From an uncultured Bacteroides sp. (GTDB lineage Bacteria > Bacteroidota > Bacteroidia > Bacteroidales > Bacteroidaceae), in contig USQO01000001.1 in the NCBI GenBank assembly GCA_900556845.1, forward strand, positions 30,330-94,329: 64,000 bases of DNA, written 5' to 3'. Within the stretch, counting starts at the first letter, position 1, and each line of letters opens with the position of its first letter. The position numbers were made by a program, and so were the translations under genes. Positions 23,786 through 30,321 of this stretch are shown here, piece after piece. Below the pieces are notes generated by a model, which saw only the letters and a list, made by a program, of their open reading frames with translations, made no database searches and was not told the origin of the DNA.

Positions 23786-25780
23786 ATGAATCTATTCAAA
23801 AAATACGGGTTTCTGCCCCTTATAGCGGCGGCGTTGGGCTGTACCGACGGCAGCCGGCCGACCGACTTTTCTTCGTATCCTACTTTCAGCGGTCCGTGGC
23901 AGGAAATGACCTACTCGCCCCGTCAGACCGACTTCATGCTGTGGGCTCCTTCGGCTCAGGCGGTAAGGCTTCATCTGTACGACCAGGGCACCGGTTCGGC
24001 TCCACTGCAGACCATCGACATGGCGCGTGCCGACAGCGGGCAGTGGAAACTGTCGGTTCCGCAGGACCTGGCCGGAAAGTTCTATACGTTCCAGATCCGG
24101 CATCAGGACAAATGGCTGGACGAGACGCCGGGTGTTATGGCCAAGGCGGTGGGCGTCAACGGTCGCCGGGCAAGTATCCTCTCTCCCGCCGATGCCAATC
24201 CCGAGGGCTGGGAAAACGACCGCCGTCCGGAGCTGAAGCAGTTCTCGGACATCGTGCTGTACGAAATGCATCACCGCGACTTCTCCATGGACAGCCTGTC
24301 GGGCATCCGCCACAAGGGGAAATTCTTGGCGCTCACCGAATCGGGTACGGCTACCCCCGACGGACAGAAAACGGGGCTGGCGCATCTGCGTGAGCTGGGT
24401 GTGACGCACGTGCATCTGCTCCCATCGTTCGACTTTGCCTCGGTGGACGAGAGCCGTCCCGACAGTGCGCAGTACAACTGGGGCTACGATCCGCTGAACT
24501 ACAACGTGCCCGAGGGCTCTTATGCTACGGACCCTTTCACGCCGGCCACCCGCATCCGCGAATTCAAGCAGATGGTAATGGCACTGCACGAGGCAGGTAT
24601 CCGTGTGGTGCTCGACGTGGTCTATAATCACACTTACAGCGCCGACGGCAGCAATTTCAATCTCACCGTGCCCGGTTACTTCTATCGCCAGCTGCCGGAC
24701 GGCTCGCTCGCCAACGGTTCGGGCTGCGGCAACGAGACCGCCAGCGAACGCGAGATGATGCGCAAGTTCATCGTCGAGTCGGTTTGCTACTGGGCGCAGG
24801 AGTATCACATCGACGGCTTCCGCTTCGACCTGATGGGGATACACGATATCGCCACGATGCAGGCCGTCCGCCGGGCACTCGACCGCATCGACCCGACCAT
24901 CTTCATCTACGGCGAGGGCTGGGCAGCATCTGCTCCGGCTTATCCGGCCGACAGTCTGGCCATGAAAGTGAACACCCTGCGCATACCGGGAGTGGCCGCA
25001 TTCAGTGACGAGCTGCGCGACGGCCTGCGCGGAAGCGTAACCGACGACAAGGCGAAGGCTTTCATCGCCGGCGAGGCAGGTCACGAAGCCGCGGTGATGT
25101 TCGGCATCGTAGCCGCACTGCCGCATCCGCAGCTCAAGGACAGTCTGGCGGGCTACCCCACCCCGTGGACGCAGCAGCCCGCCCAGATGATCAGCTACGT
25201 GAGCTGCCACGACGACCACTGCATTGGCGACCGTCTGCGCATCACCCTACCCGATGCCGACGAGAAGACCCGTACAGCACTCTACAAGCTGGCTCAGACG
25301 GCGGTAATGACATCGCAGGGCGTACCGTTCATCTTTGCCGGCGACGAGGTGATGCGCCACAAGAAAGGCGTGAAGAACTCGTTCTGCAGTCCGGATTCCA
25401 TCAACACCATCGACTGGCGCAACAAGTCGCTGCACCGCGATGCATTCGACTATACGGCTGCGCTTATTGCCATGCGTAAGGCGCATCCAGCCTTCCGTCT
25501 AGGCAGTGCCGAGAAAGTGTATCAGCATCTGGAGTTCCTGCCGGCAGAGCAAGAGCTGGTAGTGGCTTTCCGCATCAAGGGGCAGCCCGAAGGTGAGCCG
25601 TGGAAAAACATCACGGTGGTGCTCAATGCCGGAAAAACGCCGGCATCCGTAAACGTGCCGCAAGGCAGTTACCGTGTGGTGTGCCGCGACGGCCGTATCG
25701 ACTGCAAGAAAGGACTGGGACAGCTCAGCGGCTCGAAGCTCACCGTCGCTCCGCAGTCGGCGCTCATCGTGCATCAGTGA
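23786..25780 (+). CDS. pulA: Type I pullulanase (GH13_14), lipoprotein; occupies the susG position
   Basis: Debranching enzyme that cuts alpha-1,6 links in pullulan and branched starch. The start at 23786 (MNLFKKYGFLPLIAAALGC) gives a lipoprotein signal, with the acceptor Cys near residue 19; the open frame extends 37 codons further upstream without a signal. An N-terminal CBM48-like domain (FMLWAPSAQAVRLHLYDQG) is followed by the barrel. The type I pullulanase signature YNWGYDPLNYNVPEGSY is present, as are the nucleophile in GFRFDLMGIHD, the acid/base Glu in FIYGEGWA and the third Asp in SYVSCHDDHC. At 664 residues it is compact. It lies last in the Sus operon where B. thetaiotaomicron has the surface amylase SusG, so it is probably the outer-surface or periplasmic enzyme of this locus. 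Confidence 0.92.
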   Translation: MNLFKKYGFLPLIAAALGCTDGSRPTDFSSYPTFSGPWQEMTYSPRQTDFMLWAPSAQAVRLHLYDQGTGSAPLQTIDMARADSGQWKLSVPQDLAGKFYTFQIRHQDKWLDETPGVMAKAVGVNGRRASILSPADANPEGWENDRRPELKQFSDIVLYEMHHRDFSMDSLSGIRHKGKFLALTESGTATPDGQKTGLAHLRELGVTHVHLLPSFDFASVDESRPDSAQYNWGYDPLNYNVPEGSYATDPFTPATRIREFKQMVMALHEAGIRVVLDVVYNHTYSADGSNFNLTVPGYFYRQLPDGSLANGSGCGNETASEREMMRKFIVESVCYWAQEYHIDGFRFDLMGIHDIATMQAVRRALDRIDPTIFIYGEGWAASAPAYPADSLAMKVNTLRIPGVAAFSDELRDGLRGSVTDDKAKAFIAGEAGHEAAVMFGIVAALPHPQLKDSLAGYPTPWTQQPAQMISYVSCHDDHCIGDRLRITLPDADEKTRTALYKLAQTAVMTSQGVPFIFAGDEVMRHKKGVKNSFCSPDSINTIDWRNKSLHRDAFDYTAALIAMRKAHPAFRLGSAEKVYQHLEFLPAEQELVVAFRIKGQPEGEPWKNITVVLNAGKTPASVNVPQGSYRVVCRDGRIDCKKGLGQLSGSKLTVAPQSALIVHQ

Positions 25781-25814
25781 TTGCCCAAAGGATGAAATCC
25801 CGTATAGAAACAAA

Positions 25815-25850
25815 AAAAGGATTACTGCTCACGCGGTAATCCTTTTCATA
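25815..25850 (+). terminator. Terminator after the Sus operon
   Basis: AAAAGGATTAC (25815-25825) pairs perfectly with GTAATCCTTTT (25836-25846). The symmetric A/T flanks make it potentially bidirectional, between the pullulanase gene and the convergent anti-sigma gene. The remaining bases to 25954 are AT-rich with nothing recognised. Confidence 0.8.
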
Positions 25851-25954
25851 TTGAGTTAGTAATTAATTTTGAGAGAATTGAAACTTCACAGCCTCGTTTT
25901 AATCTTTCCGTTTAATAAGCACTAACTATTTATATAAAAAAGCAAATGAAAATG

Positions 25955-26431
25955 TCAATTTATATCCTGTCCTTTGTGCTTGTCCGGTAATGCCTTCAGC
26001 TTTGCCGAATCGACAGGGACAGAAGTTTCGCACGCTACCTGCGGGCCGTCGCTGGTACTCTGCAATGCGGCAGGTATCTGTGCCGGCTGTACGACATCGG
26101 CCGTACCCGACTCCTTGAGCAGCGCACATACCGAGAAGATAGCTACAATGAGCGCAGCCGCCCTGCCTACCGGAAGCAGACGCCGATAAAGCGTAAGCCT
26201 TGCCGCCTTCACCGCAGGCTGTTCTACACCTGCCAGCACACGCGCCTCGAAACCGGCATCGGTGCCCACTTTCTTCTCGTTTTCCAGACAGACAAACAGC
26301 GCCTTGTAACGCAACAGATGCGCAGGGATATGTTCCTGCTGGAAAAACAGGCGCAAGATGCGTTCCTCCTCCAGCGTGGTGCTGCACTCCCAGTACTTCT
26401 CAATCAGTTGTTCGATGTATTTACAATCCAT
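25955..26431 (-). CDS. Putative anti-sigma factor, single-pass membrane protein
   Basis: A 158-residue protein with a cytoplasmic N-terminal helical domain (MDCKYIEQLIEKYWECSTTLEEE), one transmembrane segment near residues 92-106 (AAALIVAIFSVCALL) and a Pro/Ser-rich periplasmic tail. The start codon lies within the end of the ECF sigma gene (11-base overlap), which strongly suggests translational coupling and a partner function. It lacks the FecR and clear zinc-finger HxxxCxxC motifs, so it belongs to the small Bacteroidetes type found beside ECF genes. The role as anti-sigma is inferred from position and topology rather than from a conserved domain I can name. Confidence 0.65.
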   Translation of the reverse strand: MDCKYIEQLIEKYWECSTTLEEERILRLFFQQEHIPAHLLRYKALFVCLENEKKVGTDAGFEARVLAGVEQPAVKAARLTLYRRLLPVGRAAALIVAIFSVCALLKESGTADVVQPAQIPAALQSTSDGPQVACETSVPVDSAKLKALPDKHKGQDIN

Positions 26432-26936
26432 ATCTGTCTATCTCGTTAAATCTTTTTCGTATCCGGAGCCTGGCGCGGTGCAGTTCCACCTTTACCTGGT
26501 CTTCCGAAAGCTGCATTACCTCGGCAATCTGCCGGTAACTCATTTCCTCTACCTCCCGAAGATGCAACACGGTACGCTGCCTGAACGGCAACTGCCCGAT
26601 AAGCTGTCTGACCAACTGTTCACGCTCGCGCTCCTCGAGGTCGGCATCGGGCACCCGTGTATCGGGAATTTCTGCGGCACGGTCCTCATCCTCGCGGCCC
26701 TCGTTGCGTATCTCCGAACGCCGAAGACTGTCGATGGCCATGTTGCGGGCTGCCGTCCAGCAGAAAGCCTCGGCTTCCTCACGGTGCTGCCAGTCGTCCT
26801 GCTTGCGCCAAGCCTTCACCAGCGTTTCCTGCACGATATCCTCCGCTTCCTCGCGGTTCATCGTCATGCGCAGGGCCAGCCTGTAGAGCTTGTCCTTCAG
26901 GGGCAGAATATGTTCGCGGAAACTTATTTTCTGCAT
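26421..26936 (-). CDS. ECF-type RNA polymerase sigma factor
   Basis: A 171-residue sigma-70 family protein. Region 2 contains LYRLALRMTMNREEAEDIVQETLVKAWR, and region 4 contains LPFRQRTVLHLREVEEMSYRQIAEVMQLSEDQVKVELHRARLR (read in short pieces), the HTH that recognises -35. The start at 26936 (MQKISFREHIL) is preferred over one 11 codons upstream because the family N-terminus begins there. It is coupled to the membrane protein downstream. Unlike the ECF genes of many Bacteroidetes PULs, there is no FecR/SusC partner next to it, so the regulon is not apparent. Confidence 0.9.
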   Translation of the reverse strand: MQKISFREHILPLKDKLYRLALRMTMNREEAEDIVQETLVKAWRKQDDWQHREEAEAFCWTAARNMAIDSLRRSEIRNEGREDEDRAAEIPDTRVPDADLEEREREQLVRQLIGQLPFRQRTVLHLREVEEMSYRQIAEVMQLSEDQVKVELHRARLRIRKRFNEIDRYGL

Positions 26937-26953
26937 GCCCTTTATAAGTAAAA

Positions 26954-26985
26954 CGGACGGGGATAGCAAAAGTTACACCCGTCCG
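26954..26985 (-). terminator. Candidate hairpin between argB and the sigma gene
   Basis: CGGACGGG (26954-26961) pairs with CCCGTCCG (26978-26985). The minus-strand tail after it is only GTTTTACTT, whereas a strong T-run lies on the plus side. It could limit read-through from argB into the sigma gene or belong to the sigma leader. Confidence 0.4.
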
Positions 26986-26994
26986 CCGATTTTT

Positions 26995-27774
26995 TTATTT
27001 TTTTATCACTGTACCTCCGCCGCGGCCCAGTTCCTCGGCTGCGGTGATGATAACCTTTTCCACGCCTCCGGCTACTGCAGCCAGCGCATTCTCGAGCTTG
27101 GGAATCATGCCCCCACCGATGATGCCCTGCTGTACGTACTGGCGGAAGAGCTCGGGCGTGATGACCGGAATCACACTGTCGTCATCGTTCTCGTCCATGA
27201 GCACACCCTTCTTCTCGAAGCAGTAGACCAGCGTCACATCGAAGTGAGATGCCAGGGCCAGCGCCGTCTCTCCGGCGATGGTATCGGCATTGGTATTGAG
27301 CATGTGTCCGGCACCGTCGTGCGTCAACGGAGCCATCACAGGTACGGCACCCTGACCGAGCAGATGGCAAAGTACACCGGCATCTACGCGCTGCACATCG
27401 CCCACAAAACCGTAATCAACATCTTTAACGGGACGTTTCACCGAGCGGATGACATCCATGTCAGCTCCTGTAAGACCGATGGCTTTCACACCTGCTGCCT
27501 GCAAACCTGCCACAATATTCTTGTTCACAAGTCCACCATACACCATAGTCACCACTTCCAGCATATCCTTATCTGTCACGCGGCGGCCGTTCACCATCTG
27601 GCTTTCGATTCCCAGGCGGGCTGCTAGCGCTGTAGCCGAGCGTCCCCCCCCATGCACCAGGACACACAGTCCGTCCATGTGTGCAAAATCATCAAGCAGG
27701 CGCTTCAACGAATTAGGATTCTCCACAATCTTGCCGCCCACCTTCACTATCGTCAGTTTCTCTTTCATCGTCAT
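26995..27774 (-). CDS. argB: Acetylglutamate (or succinylglutamate) kinase
   Basis: Second step of arginine biosynthesis, phosphorylating the N-acylated glutamate. The 259-residue amino-acid-kinase fold shows KVGGKIVE near the start, LVHGGGRSATALAARLG for phosphate and substrate binding, NGRRVTDKDMLEVV, and the later NTNADTIAGETALALA nucleotide region. In Bacteroides fragilis the pathway is reported to use N-succinyl rather than N-acetyl intermediates, so the true substrate here may be N-succinylglutamate; this cannot be read from sequence by eye. It lies 67 bp downstream of speA on the same strand, so arginine synthesis and decarboxylation may share a transcript. An alternative start is two codons inside. 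Confidence 0.9.
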   Translation of the reverse strand: MTMKEKLTIVKVGGKIVENPNSLKRLLDDFAHMDGLCVLVHGGGRSATALAARLGIESQMVNGRRVTDKDMLEVVTMVYGGLVNKNIVAGLQAAGVKAIGLTGADMDVIRSVKRPVKDVDYGFVGDVQRVDAGVLCHLLGQGAVPVMAPLTHDGAGHMLNTNADTIAGETALALASHFDVTLVYCFEKKGVLMDENDDDSVIPVITPELFRQYVQQGIIGGGMIPKLENALAAVAGGVEKVIITAAEELGRGGGTVIKK

Positions 27775-27784
27775 AATTTGCTGT

Positions 27785-27828
27785 CCGGAGCAACCGTGCC
27801 GGCGCGAGTGGCAGACACGGTTCTCCGG
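27785..27828 (-). other. Intercistronic hairpin between speA and argB
   Basis: CCGGAGCAACCGTG (27785-27798) pairs with CACGGTTCTCCGG (27816-27828) with a single bulged base. No T-run follows on the minus strand, so it is more likely a processing or stability structure than a terminator. Confidence 0.55.
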
Positions 27829-27841
27829 CTGTGTTCTGTTA

Positions 27842-29734
27842 TTATTCCAAATACGTATATCCGTACAGACCCGAACGGTAATTGGCCAGGAACTCCTTAC
27901 CTTCCTCGAGCGAGATACGTCCCTCTTTTACCGACTTCGTAACCCACGTCTCGAGCGTACGCACCAGCTTCTTCGGATTATACTGCACATAGTCCAGCAC
28001 CTCGGCCACCGTCTCGCCGTCGATTACCTGATCGATACTGTAGCCCTTGTCCGTTACCGACACGTGCACGGCATTGGTATCGCCGAAGAGGTTGTGCATG
28101 TCGCCCAGGATTTCCTGATATGCCCCCACGAGGAACACCCCGATGTAGTACGATTCCTTCGCCTTGATGGTATGCACCGGCAAATCGTGCGACACGCTGC
28201 GCGACGAAGCAAAGTTGGCAATCTTACCGTCAGAATCGCAGGTGATGTCCTGCAGCGTAGCCGTGCGGTCCGGCCGTTCGTCCAGGCGCTGGATAGGCAT
28301 GATAGGGAAAATCTGGTCGATAGCCCAAGAGTCTGGCAGCGACTGGAACAGCGAGAAGTTACAGAAATATTTGTCGGCCAGCAGCTTATCCAGCTTGCGG
28401 AACTCATCGGGCGCATGCTTCAGGCCCGAGGCAATCTGACTGATTTCACGCGTCACCGACCAGTACATACGCTCAATCTGCGCCCGCGTCTTGAGGTCCA
28501 CAATACCGTGGCTGAAGAGATCGAGCGTTTCCTCGCGAATCTGTTGTGCATCGTGCCATGCCTCGAGCATACGGCTCTGGTTCAGGTTGTCCCAGATGCC
28601 ATACAGTTCGCGCACCAGTTCGTGGTCGTCCGGAGAGACCTCGAAGCTCTCGTCCATTTCAGGCAGCGAAGCCGTCTCGAGCACCTCGAAGATAAGCACC
28701 GAGTGATGCGCCGTAAGCGAGCGTCCGCTCTCGGTGATGACATTGGGATGCGGAATGCCGTTCTTGTCGCTGGCATCGACCATGATAGACACCGAATCGT
28801 TGACATACTCCTGAATGGAATAGTTCACGCTGCTCTCACTGGTAGACGAGCGCGTGCCGTCGTAATCCACTCCCAGACCGCCGCCAATGTCGACAAACTC
28901 CACGGGGAAACCCATCTGATGCAGCTGCACGTAGAACTGCGATGCCTCGCGCAACGCCGTCTTGATGCGGCGGATCTTGGTGACCTGGCTGCCGATGTGG
29001 AAATGAATCAGCTTCAGGCAATCCCTCATATCCTTCTTCTCGATAAAGTCCAGCGCCTCGAGCAGCTCGCTCGACGTCAGTCCGAACTTGCTGGCATCGC
29101 CGCCGCTTTCCTCCCACTTGCCGCTTCCCGACGAAGCCAGCTTGATGCGTATACCGATGTTGGGCCGCACGTCCAGCCTCTTGGCCATGCGTGCTATCAG
29201 CTTCAGCTCGTTGAGCTTCTCCACCACTAGGAAGATACGCTTGCCCATCTTCTGCGCGAGCAGTGCCAGCTCGATGTAACTCTCGTCCTTGTAGCCGTTG
29301 CAGATGATAAGCGAGTCCGAATCCGTGTTAATAGCGATTACCGCATGCAACTCGGGTTTGCTGCCCGCCTCCAGTCCCAGGTTGAATTTCTTTCCGTGGC
29401 TGATGATTTCCTCCACCACCGGCCGCATCTGGTTCACCTTAATGGGATAAATGATGAAGTTCTGTCCGCGGTAGCCATACTCCTGCGCCGCCTGGCAGAA
29501 GCAGTTCGAGATTTTCTCGATACGGTTGTCCAGAATATCGGGGAAACGCACCAGCATGGGCGCCGTGACATCCCTGAGCTGCAGCTCATCCACCAGTTCC
29601 TTCAAATCCACGGCCACACCGTCCTTACGGGGCGTGACCACCACATGACCTTTCTCGTTGATGCCGAAATACGACACACCCCACCCCGTGATGTTGTAGA
29701 GTTCCTCCGAGTCTTCAATACGCCATTTTCTCAT
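27842..29734 (-). CDS. speA: Biosynthetic arginine decarboxylase (PLP-dependent)
   Basis: Converts arginine to agmatine, the first step of a polyamine pathway. At 630 residues it has the SpeA length. The PLP lysine lies in the pattern IIYPIKVNQMRPVVEEI; further fold III features are NLGLEAGSKPELHAV, LKLIHFHIGSQV, FVDIGGGLGVDYDGT and, near the C-terminus, the SpeA helical bundle. The active-site Cys-Asp region of this class (NFSLFQSLPDSWAIDQIFPIMP) can be seen in degenerate form. No signal peptide. It is upstream of argB in the same orientation. The gene is GC-rich (part of the anomalous segment) although it is a core metabolic gene. Confidence 0.95.
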   Translation of the reverse strand: MRKWRIEDSEELYNITGWGVSYFGINEKGHVVVTPRKDGVAVDLKELVDELQLRDVTAPMLVRFPDILDNRIEKISNCFCQAAQEYGYRGQNFIIYPIKVNQMRPVVEEIISHGKKFNLGLEAGSKPELHAVIAINTDSDSLIICNGYKDESYIELALLAQKMGKRIFLVVEKLNELKLIARMAKRLDVRPNIGIRIKLASSGSGKWEESGGDASKFGLTSSELLEALDFIEKKDMRDCLKLIHFHIGSQVTKIRRIKTALREASQFYVQLHQMGFPVEFVDIGGGLGVDYDGTRSSTSESSVNYSIQEYVNDSVSIMVDASDKNGIPHPNVITESGRSLTAHHSVLIFEVLETASLPEMDESFEVSPDDHELVRELYGIWDNLNQSRMLEAWHDAQQIREETLDLFSHGIVDLKTRAQIERMYWSVTREISQIASGLKHAPDEFRKLDKLLADKYFCNFSLFQSLPDSWAIDQIFPIMPIQRLDERPDRTATLQDITCDSDGKIANFASSRSVSHDLPVHTIKAKESYYIGVFLVGAYQEILGDMHNLFGDTNAVHVSVTDKGYSIDQVIDGETVAEVLDYVQYNPKKLVRTLETWVTKSVKEGRISLEEGKEFLANYRSGLYGYTYLE

Positions 29735-29775
29735 TTCTCGTTACGATACACTATATATTAAAAAAGTTACAGAAA

Positions 29776-30321
29776 TCAGTGAAAAGAATCGCCGCTCAGC
29801 AGCCGTTGCAGTTCCTGCACGGTGCGGCCTATGCCCGGCGCGTCGTCCAGCTGCGAGGCATCCAGCCTGAGGACCGACCGCTCGTAGAAAGGCCTGCGCC
29901 CGGCAAGTGCCTGTGTCACGAAGCGCAGCAGCTCATCGTCGTCCATGCCCGCCAGCAACGGCCGTCCCGAACGTGCCACCCGCAACCGTGCCAGCAGCAC
30001 CGGCACCGGCACGTCCAGAAACACAGTGATGCCCGCACGGTTCATCACCTCCATATTGTCGAAGAAGCACGGCGTACCTCCGCCCGTGGCCACCACCACA
30101 TCCTCGAAGCAAGCCACTTCGTGCAGCAGCCGCCGCTCAGTGCGGCGAAAACCCTCCTCGCCCCCTTCAGCAAAGAGTTGGGGCACGGTGCGGTGCATGC
30201 GTTCCTCGATGTACCAGTCCAGATCAATGAACTGAAGTCCCTCCGCCGCGGCAAAAGCCCTGCCCAGCGTCGTCTTTCCAGCCCCCATATAGCCCGTCAG
30301 GAAGATGCGCCGCGCCGTCAT
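29776..30321 (-). CDS. aroK: Shikimate kinase
   Basis: Phosphorylates shikimate in aromatic amino acid synthesis. The P-loop is GYMGAGKTTLG at residues ~9-19, followed by the family's DLDWYIEERMHRTVPQLFAEGGEEGFRRTE (read in parts, with the DxD and EGEE-like shikimate-binding acids) and VVATGGGTPCF for the phosphate-binding glycines. LARLRVARSGRPLL supplies the lid arginines. The start at 30321 (MTARRIFLTG) gives 181 residues and an ATGA overlap with the topA stop (30318), which is a normal translational coupling; the open frame continues 26 codons upstream within topA and is not used. Confidence 0.92.
   Translation of the reverse strand: MTARRIFLTGYMGAGKTTLGRAFAAAEGLQFIDLDWYIEERMHRTVPQLFAEGGEEGFRRTERRLLHEVACFEDVVVATGGGTPCFFDNMEVMNRAGITVFLDVPVPVLLARLRVARSGRPLLAGMDDDELLRFVTQALAGRRPFYERSVLRLDASQLDDAPGIGRTVQELQRLLSGDSFH

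Noticed and set aside
18848..25219. Long antisense open frames of 300-590 codons under susC, susD, susE and the pullulanase gene
   Set aside because: They arise because GC-rich codons leave few stops in the opposite frame. Their predicted products are Arg/His/Val-rich and unlike any family, and each lies wholly under a clear gene.
27449..29230. 593-codon plus-strand frame opposite speA and argB
   Set aside because: Entirely antisense to two recognisable enzymes; the composition (His/Arg/Leu-rich) fits a shadow frame.
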